Source of the DNA: Gammaproteobacteria bacterium MedPE
GTDB taxonomy: Bacteria; Pseudomonadota; Gammaproteobacteria; Enterobacterales; Psychrobiaceae
Length of the DNA: 64,000 nucleotides
Assembly (NCBI GenBank): GCA_001874365.1
Contig: MPDF01000003.1
Location: 1 to 64,000, forward strand
Reading direction: 5' to 3'
The notes beneath the pieces are model-generated. The model was not told the DNA's origin and did not search any database. It was given only the letters and a program-made list of their open reading frames with translations. Shown here piece after piece: positions 9,977 to 18,809 of this stretch. Positions within the stretch are counted from its first letter, which is position 1, and every line of letters begins with the position of its first letter. The position numbers and the translations under genes are program-made.

Positions 9977-10561
9977 TTAACCAGCGAAGTTCGCGTTTGC
10001 GAATTCCCAGTTAACTAATGCCCAGAAACCACCTAAGTAGTTAGGGCGAACGTTACGGTAATCGATGTAGTAAGCATGTTCCCATAAATCGACAGTTAAT
10101 ACTGGCGTTAGGCTGTCATCAGTTAACGGCGTCGCAGCATTGCTTGTGTTTACGATATCTAAGCTGCCGTCAGCTTTCTTAACTAACCAAGTCCAGCTTG
10201 AACCAAAGTTGTTAACAGCTTTGTCGTTGAATGCTGCTTGGAACTCTGCAAAAGAACCGAAGCTTGCATTGATAGCGTCAGCTAAAGCGCCAGTTGGCTC
10301 ACCGCCGCCTTGTGGGCTAAGGCTGTTCCAGAAAAATGTGTGGTTCCAGATTTGAGCAGCGTTGTTAAATACACCGCCTTCAGAAGTTTTGATAATTTCT
10401 TCTAAAGATTTAGAAGCTAAATCAGTACCTTCAACTAAACCATTTAGTTTTGCAACGTAAGTGGCGTGGTGTTTACCATGGTGAAACTCTAAAGTTTCTT
10501 GTGACATGTGTGGTGCTAATGCATCGATTGCGTACGGTAAGGCTGGTAGTTCAAACGCCAT
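9977..10561 (-). CDS. sodB: Superoxide dismutase [Fe]
   Basis: Iron superoxide dismutase converts superoxide to oxygen and hydrogen peroxide in the cytoplasm. The 194-residue product has the four metal ligands His27, His74, Asp157 and His161 (in [10 protein letters not shown]). [11 protein letters not shown] with Gln70 is the iron-type signature (Mn enzymes place the equivalent Gln elsewhere). Length matches E. coli SodB (193). AGGAG lies 8 nt upstream of the ATG. A good sigma-70 promoter lies at 10619-10648 on the minus strand, and an intrinsic terminator follows. It neighbours grxD and a peroxiredoxin, making an oxidative-stress cluster. Confidence 0.97.
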   Translation of the reverse strand: MAFELPALPYAIDALAPHMSQETLEFHHGKHHATYVAKLNGLVEGTDLASKSLEEIIKTSEGGVFNNAAQIWNHTFFWNSLSPQGGGEPTGALADAINASFGSFAEFQAAFNDKAVNNFGSSWTWLVKKADGSLDIVNTSNAATPLTDDSLTPVLTVDLWEHAYYIDYRNVRPNYLGGFWALVNWEFANANFAG

Positions 10562-10618
10562 GGGAGTTCTCCTGAGAAATTTGCCTATTTTAGGCTCACA
10601 TAATTATTATTCGCCGTT

Positions 10619-10648
10619 ATAATACATCAACAAATTGATTTGGGTCAA
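10619..10648 (-). promoter_or_regulatory. Predicted sigma-70 promoter of sodB
   Basis: On the minus strand, TTGACC (10648-10643) and TATTAT (10624-10619) are separated by 18 bp, about 57 bp upstream of the sodB ATG. Confidence 0.55.
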
Positions 10649-10710
10649 AAATGAATGTAACCTTTGTCCACATTGTTAATCAACGCATTAAACACTTAGT
10701 AAATATAGGG

Positions 10711-10739
10711 TTTAGTGTAAGGCAGTGACGGGGTATAAT
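10711..10739 (+). promoter_or_regulatory. Predicted sigma-70 promoter of grxD
   Basis: TTTAGT (10711-10716) and a consensus TATAAT (10734-10739) are spaced by 17 bp. The predicted transcript start near 10746 gives a leader of about 80 nt before grxD. Confidence 0.55.
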
Positions 10740-10825
10740 TGGCGAAATTATTTTAAGTTTTTCCCACTATTTATTACCGCTATTTATTGTTAAAAATAAT
10801 GGGCACTGTCGTCAAAGGAATTCTA

Positions 10826-11158
10826 ATGGATACTATCGAACAAATTAAACAGCAAATTTCTGAAAACCCAATCATTTTATACATGAAAGGTTCTCCTAAA
10901 CTACCTAACTGTGGTTTCTCTTCACAAGCATCTCAAGCAATCATGAGCTGTGGTGAAAAATTTGCTTATGTAGATATTCTACAAAACCCAGACATTCGTT
11001 CAGAATTGCCAAAATACGCAAACTGGCCAACATTTCCACAATTGTGGGCTGATGGTGAGTTAGTTGGTGGTTGTGACATCATCTTAGAGATGTTTCAACA
11101 AGGCGAATTACAGCCATTGTTGAAAGAAGTTGCTGCAAAATATGCAGACGAAGAATAA
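10826..11158 (+). CDS. grxD: Monothiol glutaredoxin Grx4 family
   Basis: This is a monothiol glutaredoxin, which binds and transfers [2Fe-2S] clusters with BolA-type partners and glutathione. The 110-residue product has the CGFS active site with Cys29, preceded by LYMKGSPKLPN as in E. coli GrxD, and the WPTFPQLW segment holding the cis-Pro. I chose the ATG at 10826, which has AAAGGA upstream and aligns with E. coli; an upstream in-frame start at 10787 would add 13 atypical residues. A peroxiredoxin gene follows 54 bp later, probably cotranscribed because no terminator intervenes. Confidence 0.95.
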   Translation: MDTIEQIKQQISENPIILYMKGSPKLPNCGFSSQASQAIMSCGEKFAYVDILQNPDIRSELPKYANWPTFPQLWADGELVGGCDIILEMFQQGELQPLLKEVAAKYADEE

Positions 11159-11212
11159 ATCACAAATTGAAAGTAAAGCTTGGCTAACAAGCACAAAAAA
11201 ACGGAGATAAAC

Positions 11213-11818
11213 ATGAGCGTATTAGTAGGTCGTCCTGCACCGGACTTCACAGCAGCAGCAGTACTAGGTAATGGCGAAATCGTTGATTCATTCACGCTAA
11301 GTGAAGCAATCAAAGGTAAAAAAGCAGTTGTATTCTTTTACCCACTAGACTTCACTTTCGTATGTCCATCAGAGCTTATCGCTTTTGATGCACGCTTTGA
11401 AGAGTTCCAAAAACGTGGTGTTGAAGTAATCGGTGTTTCTATCGATTCACAATTTAGCCACAACGCATGGCGTAACACGCCTGTAAACGAAGGCGGCATT
11501 GGTCCAGTTCGTTACACATTAGTTGCTGACGTTAAGCACACTATCTGTCAAGACTACGATGTTGAGCATCCAGAAGCTGGCGTTGCTTTCCGTGGTTCTT
11601 TCCTAATTGATGAAGAAGGTAACGTTCGTCATCAAGTAGTTAACGATTTACCACTTGGTCGTAACGTTGACGAAATGATCCGTATGGTTGACGCGCTACA
11701 ATTCCACCAAGAAGTTGGCGAAGTATGTCCAGCTGGTTGGAACCAAGGTGACAAAGGTATGGACGCATCTCCAGCAGGCGTAGCTAGCTACCTATCTGAA
11801 AATGCAGATAACCTATAA
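11213..11818 (+). CDS. Typical 2-Cys peroxiredoxin (AhpC/TSA family)
   Basis: This enzyme reduces hydrogen peroxide and organic peroxides. The 201-residue product has the peroxidatic Cys51 in FYPLDFTFVCPSE and the resolving Cys172 in EVCPAGW, so it is a typical 2-Cys peroxiredoxin. The C-terminal tail is long enough for the dimer exchange seen in this class. The ATG at 11213 has GGAG 6 nt upstream; a longer frame from 11180 has no ribosome site. It lies after grxD and ends in a strong terminator. No ahpF is seen nearby, so the electron donor is probably thioredoxin (inference). Confidence 0.95.
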   Translation: MSVLVGRPAPDFTAAAVLGNGEIVDSFTLSEAIKGKKAVVFFYPLDFTFVCPSELIAFDARFEEFQKRGVEVIGVSIDSQFSHNAWRNTPVNEGGIGPVRYTLVADVKHTICQDYDVEHPEAGVAFRGSFLIDEEGNVRHQVVNDLPLGRNVDEMIRMVDALQFHQEVGEVCPAGWNQGDKGMDASPAGVASYLSENADNL

Positions 11819-11845
11819 TTTAGTACTTCACTAAATTGATGACTT

Positions 11846-11870
11846 AAGGCCGCATTCGCGGCCTTTTTTA
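11846..11870 (+). terminator. Terminator of the grxD-peroxiredoxin unit
   Basis: AAGGCCGC (11846-11853) and GCGGCCTT (11858-11865) pair perfectly around ATTC, followed by a run of T. Confidence 0.9.
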
Positions 11871-11979
11871 TTTTTTCCCTCTCAAATCTTCAAATCATAC
11901 TCACTTTATAAAAATAATTTTTTGCTTAAATCCAGCCTGAGCAAGGGGAACGAGCGATCAATTTATAATCACTGAATTT

Positions 11980-12022
11980 TATATAGCAAGCTACCTTGTA
12001 ACGCAAGGTAGCTTGCTATATA
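11980..12022. promoter_or_regulatory. 43-bp perfect inverted repeat, probable PadR operator
   Basis: The left arm TATATAGCAAGCTACCTTG (11980-11998) and right arm CAAGGTAGCTTGCTATATA (12004-12022) are perfect reverse complements with the 5-nt spacer TAACG. Each arm also contains an inner dyad (TAGCAAGCTA / TAGCTTGCTA), so the site could hold two regulator dimers. It ends 9 bp before the padR start codon. Autoregulation by the adjacent PadR protein is the simplest reading. No T run follows, so it is not an intrinsic terminator. Confidence 0.7.
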
Positions 12023-12031
12023 GTTTGTGTT

Positions 12032-12370
12032 ATGAAAGCACAAAACACAATTTCGCAAATGCGACGCGGTATTTTGGAATTCTGCATCATTAGTTTGTTA
12101 GCAGACAACGAAATTTACACCGCAGAACTTATCGACCGGCTAAAGGCTGCTGATCTGCTCGTGACAGATGGCACACTGTATCCGCTACTTAATCGACTAC
12201 AAAAAGCCGATATCTTGCAATATCGCTTCGTTGAGTCTGAGTCTGGTCCGCCACGAAAATATTATTCGTTAACAGAAGAAGGCCACGCGGTACTTAAAGA
12301 TTTAGACGGTGCTTGGCAAGAGATACATGGTTCAGTTGAAATGATTCGACGAGGAAATGACAGTGAATAA
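12032..12370 (+). CDS. PadR family transcriptional regulator
   Basis: This is a small PadR-family winged-helix regulator, 112 residues. MRRGILEFCIISLLADNEIYTAELIDRL is the typical first helix region, followed by the recognition block DGTLYPLLNRLQKADIL and the wing (SGPPRKYYSLTEEG). It is a short PadR of the subfamily-2 type with a brief C-terminal helix for dimerisation. It overlaps the next gene (PspC-domain protein) and lies directly behind the 43-bp palindrome at 11980-12022. This two-gene arrangement, PadR plus a PspC-like membrane protein, is common; the inducer is unknown. No clear Shine-Dalgarno sequence is visible, and the palindrome would place the transcript start very close to the ATG. 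Confidence 0.93.
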   Translation: MKAQNTISQMRRGILEFCIISLLADNEIYTAELIDRLKAADLLVTDGTLYPLLNRLQKADILQYRFVESESGPPRKYYSLTEEGHAVLKDLDGAWQEIHGSVEMIRRGNDSE

Positions 12371-14087
12371 AGTAGTCAATATTGAAATTGCTAAGCAAGT
12401 TTTCTGGATAGAAGAGCTGGGTTACCAAACGCTGCAAGCCTATCTCGAAAAATTAAAGCAACAACTTGCTACACAAGAATTTGGTGACGAAATCTTCGAA
12501 GATATTGAGTTACGCTTCGCCGAATTATTCTACGGTGTTAACGAAGGAAAACAGCGAGCAATAACCCTTGAACAAGCCAAGGAGTTCATTGCACAAGTCG
12601 GTTATTTAGGCGATGAGGAATCTGTTGATGAGCCTGTTGAGAAAACGACGCCAAAAACCTATTTAGATGACAACAACAAAATTGTTGCCGGTGTATGTGC
12701 TGGATTCTCTTTAAGATTCAATATTCCTGCATTGTTAATTCGCTTGGCGTTTACTGGCGCAATTGCTACGTTTGGATTCGGCATAGTGATGTATCTTATC
12801 TTGTGGTTTTCGTTTGATAAGAACAATAGTAGAAACAAAGTGTTAGCATCGAAAGGTGAAACTGCTACTGCACAAAAAATTGCTGCGGTTGGTGATGTGC
12901 CGAAAAGTAAATTCCTGACATTACAACGGGTACTATTTCTTCCCTTTAGCGCAATAGGTTTGGCAATCCATATTATTGTTCATGGCATATTTGCCCAACG
13001 GGCATTTTTTCGGTGGTTACTAAAGAACGTTTTGTTATTGGCGCTGCTGGTCGTGCTTGGTTTACTTGGCATTGGTATTAGTGAATTTAATCATGACCAA
13101 ATTTATTACCAGTGGGTGCAATGGATATTAAGCGCGGCAACTATTTATTTAATGGTTGTTGGCGGTGTGGTGTTTATTCGTGAATATTATCTAGAAAAGC
13201 CACGCCGGCCGGTTAACAGAACGCTTAAGATGCTAACAACTGTGCCAATAGCGTTAATTATTACCAGCGTATTTTACTTAATGGTTGAAATGTCTGACGA
13301 GAAGCAATTGACTCGACAAGTCACTATTACGCCAGAAAATAACATGATGACATTAGCGATCGTCGAGCCTGATCGAGATAATTATCTAGCGCGAAATGTC
13401 GACATTGAGCTTGTTACAACTGCAAATGATGCAAGTGATATTCAGGTTAGTCTTGTTTATTTTAGCAATGGTCGCAGTGAGCCTGCATTGTCGGAAAATA
13501 TTGAGGCAATCGATTATCAGTATAGCGTAAGTGATAATGTGTTGACGCTCAATCGCTACTTTCAACTTTTTCCTGAAACTTTTAATCGCGGCCAGCGCGT
13601 GACAGTTCGCATTGAAGTGCCACAGCAGATAACCATTGATTCATCGCACCTAATGCTTGTGAATATTAAGCGCGAAAGTCCGCGATACATTATCGATAAA
13701 GTCAGTGAATCAACGAACGTATATCGTTCAGCATCGAATTATCTGCACGAGTTCAATGAGCTCGATAACAATCGGGTAACTAGCAATGAACGTCTAATAT
13801 TGCTCGGACAATTTTGTGATGTATTTTTCGCTAAATTACATTGGCGATGCATGAATAGCGAAGAAATGCCTGTGCTAAAAGACGAGCGCTTCGACGCTAG
13901 TTTCCAAGATGATCGCGATACAATTTATGCATTATTGACTAAGATTAAACAGGTGAAGACGTTAGATATAAAGTCGCTGACAGAGCTTAGTAGCACCATT
14001 GCTATTCTTAAGAAGAAACACCCACAAGTTGAAGAACTCAGTCAATATATTCAACACTTAATATTGATTAAAAGACCGCCTTCGTAG
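12363..14087 (+). CDS. PspC domain-containing membrane protein
   Basis: This is a 574-residue membrane protein. The N-terminal soluble region (residues about 1-95) is followed by a PspC domain (DNNKIVAGVCAGFSLRFNIPALLIRLAF... to about residue 150), two or three further membrane segments near residues 190-310, and a C-terminal extracytoplasmic region that reads as beta-rich. PspC proteins act in the phage-shock/membrane-stress response in enterics; here the association is with PadR. I prefer the GTG at 12363, which is 7 nt after AGGA; the ATG at 12357 lies too close to that site. It overlaps padR by 8 nt, so the two are translationally coupled. Whether the downstream ABC genes belong to the same transcript is unclear because of a 164-bp gap. 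Confidence 0.85.
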   Translation: MNKVVNIEIAKQVFWIEELGYQTLQAYLEKLKQQLATQEFGDEIFEDIELRFAELFYGVNEGKQRAITLEQAKEFIAQVGYLGDEESVDEPVEKTTPKTYLDDNNKIVAGVCAGFSLRFNIPALLIRLAFTGAIATFGFGIVMYLILWFSFDKNNSRNKVLASKGETATAQKIAAVGDVPKSKFLTLQRVLFLPFSAIGLAIHIIVHGIFAQRAFFRWLLKNVLLLALLVVLGLLGIGISEFNHDQIYYQWVQWILSAATIYLMVVGGVVFIREYYLEKPRRPVNRTLKMLTTVPIALIITSVFYLMVEMSDEKQLTRQVTITPENNMMTLAIVEPDRDNYLARNVDIELVTTANDASDIQVSLVYFSNGRSEPALSENIEAIDYQYSVSDNVLTLNRYFQLFPETFNRGQRVTVRIEVPQQITIDSSHLMLVNIKRESPRYIIDKVSESTNVYRSASNYLHEFNELDNNRVTSNERLILLGQFCDVFFAKLHWRCMNSEEMPVLKDERFDASFQDDRDTIYALLTKIKQVKTLDIKSLTELSSTIAILKKKHPQVEELSQYIQHLILIKRPPS

Positions 14088-14155
14088 CACCTATTCAATT
14101 TAGCCTGTAAACACAAAGGCTCAGCACGTGCTGGCTATTTATCGGGAACACCCAG

Positions 14156-14173
14156 TAGATAGCTAGCTCTCTA
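14156..14173. promoter_or_regulatory. 18-bp dyad upstream of the ABC/M1 genes
   Basis: TAGATAGCTAGCTCTCTA is palindromic with one mismatched pair and centres on AGCTAGCT. It resembles the TAGC..GCTA core of the padR palindrome. A second perfect 12-bp palindrome, CAGCACGTGCTG, lies at 14122-14133. Either could be an operator for the ABC genes; there is no direct proof. Confidence 0.35.
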
Positions 14174-14251
14174 ATAAAAAATTATTACACCAATTATCTG
14201 AACCTAAATAGATTCGGCGGCTTTTGCACGCCTATAGAAAAGGACAACCCA

Positions 14252-15130
14252 ATGTTATCGATTCAAGCACTATCTCACACCTATGGAAATGGCGTAAAAG
14301 CCATCAACAACGTCAACTTAACTATTCCAAAAGGCATGTTTGGTTTACTTGGGCCAAATGGCGCAGGGAAATCTTCCCTAATGCGCACGTTAGCAACGTT
14401 GCAGCAGCCAACAAGCGGCGAAATTACATTTAATGGCGTTGATATATTAAATTCACCTGATGATTTACGCCGTCAACTTGGTTACTTACCGCAAGACTTT
14501 GGTGTGTATCCACGCGGTAGTGCGTATGATTTGTTGAATCATCTTGCTGTACTCAAGGGACTTACCGACAAGAAGGCTCGTCATCAAGCGGTCGAACGAC
14601 TGCTGGTCCAAACAAACTTGTTTGAAGTCAGAAAGAAAAATGTTGCTACATTTTCTGGCGGCATGCGACAACGATTTGGTATTGCGCAGGCTTTGCTCGG
14701 TAGGCCACAATTGATTATCGTTGATGAACCGACAGCAGGCTTAGATCCAGAAGAGCGTAATCGTTTCCACAATCTCCTAGCCGACATCGGTGAAGACATT
14801 GTTGTTATTTTATCGACGCATATTGTCGAAGATGTTGCCGATTTGTGCACTAACATGGCGGTACTGGCAAAAGGCGAAATATCGGCACATGGCAAACCTA
14901 AAGATTTAATTAACGCGCTAAACGGTCAAATCTGGACTAAAACAATCCACAAATCACAGCTAAATGACCATCGAGAATCCTACAAGGTGATTTCAGATCA
15001 TCTGTGTAGCGGCCAAGTTGAAATTCGTGTGCATTCAGCCAACAAACCTGATGACTCGTTTGGTGTTGCAACGCCCAATTTAGAAGACGTATATTTCATC
15101 GCGATTGGCAAGGAGGCTACCAATGATTAA
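14252..15130 (+). CDS. ABC transporter ATP-binding protein
   Basis: This is the ATPase subunit of an ABC-2-type exporter, 292 residues. Walker A GPNGAGKS is at residues 34-41, the Q-loop LPQDFGVYP near 79-87, the signature SGGMRQ at 135-140, Walker B LIIVDEP at 154-160 and the H-loop STHIVED near 186. AAGGA precedes the ATG. It overlaps the next gene by 8 nt; that gene encodes a permease fused to a peptidase, so the two form one transporter complex. The C-terminal part ends in LEDVYF, common in ABC-2 ATPases of the CcmA type. The substrate is unknown. Confidence 0.93.
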   Translation: MLSIQALSHTYGNGVKAINNVNLTIPKGMFGLLGPNGAGKSSLMRTLATLQQPTSGEITFNGVDILNSPDDLRRQLGYLPQDFGVYPRGSAYDLLNHLAVLKGLTDKKARHQAVERLLVQTNLFEVRKKNVATFSGGMRQRFGIAQALLGRPQLIIVDEPTAGLDPEERNRFHNLLADIGEDIVVILSTHIVEDVADLCTNMAVLAKGEISAHGKPKDLINALNGQIWTKTIHKSQLNDHRESYKVISDHLCSGQVEIRVHSANKPDDSFGVATPNLEDVYFIAIGKEATND

Positions 15131-18100
15131 TTGCATTATGCGTCATGAGTTTCGGTATCAACTCATCTCGTGGCAAAGTTTGTTTATTGGCAGTTTATTA
15201 TTTGGAATCGCCTTTATCTTCACGGCAAACGGTGTTGAGTTTCAAGGCACTGCACGTGGTGGTAACGTATTTATTAACTCGCCTTATATGATTGCTAAGT
15301 TTCTGATTTTAATGTCGATACTATCGGTATTTATTGCGCCTAGTTACTTAGCTAATGCCATTTTAAAAGATCACGATTCAAAATTTGATGGATTGTTGTT
15401 TTCAACGCCCATTAATAAAACAGATTATGTCGTTGGACGTTTTCTGGGGAGCTTTTTAGCCTTTGCTGTTGTTATTGCTATGCTGCCATTGGGCATGTGG
15501 ATTGGTACTCATTGGCCTTGGGTGGTTGAAGGTACACTAGGCGAAGGTGGGATTTCGCAATATGTACAAGTGTACTTCACCATGATTTTACCAACCGTAT
15601 TCATTATTTCGGCATTAATCTTTGCCATGACACTGGCGTTTAAAAAGATTATCTACGCGTACTTAATGGCACTGTTGTTGGTTATTTTATTTATTAGCGT
15701 TGATATATCTACGGCGGTATCCGGTATTGTTGACCCTTTTATGGGGGATCTTTATGGTCGTCATACCGAATATTGGACCGCTGCGCAGCGCAATTCTACG
15801 ATGTTGACCATTGAAGGTGATTTACTGATTAACCGACTTATATGGGTTAGCGTCGCTGTGGTGTTATTAGTTGCTGCATATATAACATTCTCAATGAGAA
15901 CGCCGCCAAAACAACCGAAAGTGAATCACAAACAAGCGGGCTCTGAAACAAAGCTTAAGGCGCTGGTAGATCTTAATGCAGATATAACGTCTAGTTGGCA
16001 TTCAAATAGCCATTGGTTGCAGTTAGTACATTGTCTTAAATTTGAAATGAATGCTATTTTGCGCAGCGTGCCATTTTTAATCTTGATGTCGCTGTGTTTC
16101 TTTTTACTGTTTTTCTCTCTCACTGGGCGTCAAACCGTCTACGATGTAAATACTTACCCATTAACAAGATTCATGCTCAGCGCTATTCAACAAGCCTTAA
16201 CTGGTGCATTAATGGTCATATTGGCGTTCTATAGTGCGGAAGTATTATGGCGTGAACGTCGTAGCAATATCAATGGCGTGATGGATGCTTTGCCAACGCC
16301 TAATTGGGTATTTGTGGTGAGTAAAGTTGGGGCGCTGGTGGCAATGATGATTGCAGTCGTCGGCTTAGGCGTATTAATGGCGATTATTTTACAGCTAGTT
16401 AGTGGTCACTACGACTTACGCTTAGGTGAATACGTTTATCGCGGACTTGTTTACTACCCCATTGCTTATATTTATTTAGCAATTCTTGCCTGTTTTCTAC
16501 AGGTACTTGTCAATAACCGAGCGATTGGGATCTTGCTCTTTATCATGTTTATTGGTTTGCTTTCTCTATCTCGCGACATCTTAGGCGTTGAGCATATGCT
16601 TTTGAGTTATGGCTTGCCGGGAGTTTGGGCGCCATTATCCGAAATGAACGATAATAGTGATTTAGCAACGGCGGGAATTTGGCTACGTGTTTATTGGGGT
16701 GCAATGGCTGGCGTAATGTTAATGCTTACGTATATGTTTTATACACGCGGTACATCACAGTCAATGCGTTTTAGATTGAAGAAATTAGCGGCATTTCGCA
16801 CTAAGGGTTACATATCTATTTTTGCTGGTTTAATGTTGGTGTTTATCAGCAGTGGCAGCTTTATTTATTACAATACTAATGTGATTAATACATACCGCTC
16901 ATCTCTCGATCTTGACCAAATAAATCTTGATTACGAAAGCAAGTATCAGCAGTATTCTCAATTACCGATGCCGCGCATTGTTGATGTAAAAATAGATGTT
17001 GATATTTATCCGATCAAACGCCGTGTCGAAACACGTTCGACTCAAATATTAGAGAATAAAACCGGTGAGCCCATTTCGACCATTCATCTTGTTTTTCCTA
17101 TTCAAGCCAGTGTTGTCTCGGTTGAGTTAGAAGGTGCAACAATTGCTTTTATCGACAAGCCACTTGCTTATTATATCTATGAGTTAGATCAGCCAATGCT
17201 TGCTGGTGAGCAGCGCACTTTAAACTTTGAAACCTTAGTGACCAGACGTGGTTTTGAGAATAATGGTCAAGACATTCGGTTAGTCCGTAACGGCACCTTT
17301 GTCGGTAATAACTTACTGGCACCGCGTATCGGTTTTTATGATGGATTGTTACTGCGAAATAATAAGGAACGAAAATCATACGGTCTTAAGCCATTGTCTC
17401 GAATGCCAGCGATTGAAGACACCCACGAACATCATAATAGCTACGTCAGCCACGACAGTGATTTTGTCAATTTTGAAACCACAGTATCTACCATTAAAGG
17501 TCAACAAGCCATCGCGCCTGGCTATTTAACCAAGCAATGGACGAATAATGAACGGGAGTATTTTCATTATAAAATGGATAAACCCATCATGAACTTTTAT
17601 AGCTTTTTATCGGCTGATTACATGGTCGCTCATGATGAAGTCAATGGCATTGATATCGATATCTACTACCATAAAACGCATGATTTTAACGTTGCGCGCA
17701 TGCTTGAAAGTGCCAAAGATAGTCTGAACTACTACAGTAAAGCGTTCTCGCCTTATCAGTATAAACAACTACGCATATTGGAGTTTCCAGGTTATCAAAC
17801 CTTTGCCAGAGCCTATCCAAATACGATTCCGTTTTCAGAAAATATGGGGTTTGTGACCGATCAACGTGACCCGCAGCAACTTGATCTCCCATATTATGTG
17901 ACTGCCCATGAAGTAGCGCATCAGTGGTGGGCGCATCAAGTGATGGCGGCGAATGCACAAGGCGGCACCATGGTGGTAGAAACATTAGCGCAATACAGTG
18001 CATTGATGGTTGCGGAGAAGAAATACGGCAAGCATAAGTTGCGTCAGTTTCTTAAAGCCGAATTAGATAGATATCTGCGTGGTCGTGGTAGTGAATCACA

Positions 18101-18704
18101 AGGTGAATTACCGCTCTACAAAGTGGAAAACCAACCTTATATTCATTATCGCAAAGGCTCGCTAGTGATGTACGCCTTAAAGGACTATCTGGGTGAAGAT
18201 GTTATCAACGCAGCGTTAAAACGTTTTGTGAAGAATCACGCGTTTAAATCGCAGCCCTATGCGTTATCGACTGACTTTATTGGTTATTTAAGAGACGAGG
18301 CTGGTCCCGAGTATGCCACTCTCATCGATGACTTATTCACCAAGATTACGTTGTTTGATTTGTCGTTTGAGCAAAGCACTGTCCAAAAAATGGATGACGG
18401 TCGATTTAAAGTGACATTGAGTATTGATGCATCTAAGCATTATGAAGATGCTATTGGCAATGTTACTGCGGCCTTGTTGGACTTACCTATTGATATTGGA
18501 CTCTTTACACGTCATCCATCACATCGAGATTTTAGTGAAAGTGACGTCATTCAACTTGATAAACAATCACTGAAAACAGGGACCTCGACATTAGAGTTTA
18601 TTGTCGATAAACAACCGCTGTTTGCTGGTATTGATCCCTACAATAAGCTGATTGATGTTGAATCTGACAACAATATCGGCGAGGTTGAATTGATTGAAGA
18701 ATAG
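15123..18704 (+). CDS. ABC-2 permease fused to M1 family metallopeptidase
   Basis: This 1193-residue protein joins an ABC-2 permease (about residues 1-600, around twelve hydrophobic segments in two sets of six) to a periplasmic M1 aminopeptidase-like domain (about 620-1190). The zinc site is intact: His929-Glu930-x-x-His933, with Glu953 in VETLAQYSA; the spacing is 19 residues against 18 in classic M1 enzymes. A conserved NTIPFSENMGF precedes it and Tyr residues follow (YIHYRKGS). The ATG at 15123 has AAGGAGG upstream and overlaps the ATPase gene. The layout suggests ATP-driven export or extraction of a peptide processed on the outer face, which is inference. Such fusions are known in Shewanella-like bacteria but poorly characterised. 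Confidence 0.9.
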   Translation: MINCIMRHEFRYQLISWQSLFIGSLLFGIAFIFTANGVEFQGTARGGNVFINSPYMIAKFLILMSILSVFIAPSYLANAILKDHDSKFDGLLFSTPINKTDYVVGRFLGSFLAFAVVIAMLPLGMWIGTHWPWVVEGTLGEGGISQYVQVYFTMILPTVFIISALIFAMTLAFKKIIYAYLMALLLVILFISVDISTAVSGIVDPFMGDLYGRHTEYWTAAQRNSTMLTIEGDLLINRLIWVSVAVVLLVAAYITFSMRTPPKQPKVNHKQAGSETKLKALVDLNADITSSWHSNSHWLQLVHCLKFEMNAILRSVPFLILMSLCFFLLFFSLTGRQTVYDVNTYPLTRFMLSAIQQALTGALMVILAFYSAEVLWRERRSNINGVMDALPTPNWVFVVSKVGALVAMMIAVVGLGVLMAIILQLVSGHYDLRLGEYVYRGLVYYPIAYIYLAILACFLQVLVNNRAIGILLFIMFIGLLSLSRDILGVEHMLLSYGLPGVWAPLSEMNDNSDLATAGIWLRVYWGAMAGVMLMLTYMFYTRGTSQSMRFRLKKLAAFRTKGYISIFAGLMLVFISSGSFIYYNTNVINTYRSSLDLDQINLDYESKYQQYSQLPMPRIVDVKIDVDIYPIKRRVETRSTQILENKTGEPISTIHLVFPIQASVVSVELEGATIAFIDKPLAYYIYELDQPMLAGEQRTLNFETLVTRRGFENNGQDIRLVRNGTFVGNNLLAPRIGFYDGLLLRNNKERKSYGLKPLSRMPAIEDTHEHHNSYVSHDSDFVNFETTVSTIKGQQAIAPGYLTKQWTNNEREYFHYKMDKPIMNFYSFLSADYMVAHDEVNGIDIDIYYHKTHDFNVARMLESAKDSLNYYSKAFSPYQYKQLRILEFPGYQTFARAYPNTIPFSENMGFVTDQRDPQQLDLPYYVTAHEVAHQWWAHQVMAANAQGGTMVVETLAQYSALMVAEKKYGKHKLRQFLKAELDRYLRGRGSESQGELPLYKVENQPYIHYRKGSLVMYALKDYLGEDVINAALKRFVKNHAFKSQPYALSTDFIGYLRDEAGPEYATLIDDLFTKITLFDLSFEQSTVQKMDDGRFKVTLSIDASKHYEDAIGNVTAALLDLPIDIGLFTRHPSHRDFSESDVIQLDKQSLKTGTSTLEFIVDKQPLFAGIDPYNKLIDVESDNNIGEVELIEE

Positions 18705-18809
18705 GGTAGTGGCATAGCGGTTAATGGTGATTAAATGCTGACTTGTTAATCAAGCTTAGATAAGGCTATGATAAGTCGGCGTTTAATCAACCACTTTGAC
18801 GGAGCTATG

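Noticed and set aside
12357-12362. ATG at 12357 as the start of the PspC-domain protein
   Set aside because: It is only 1-2 nt after the AGGA site; the GTG at 12363 is better spaced. The choice adds or removes two residues only.
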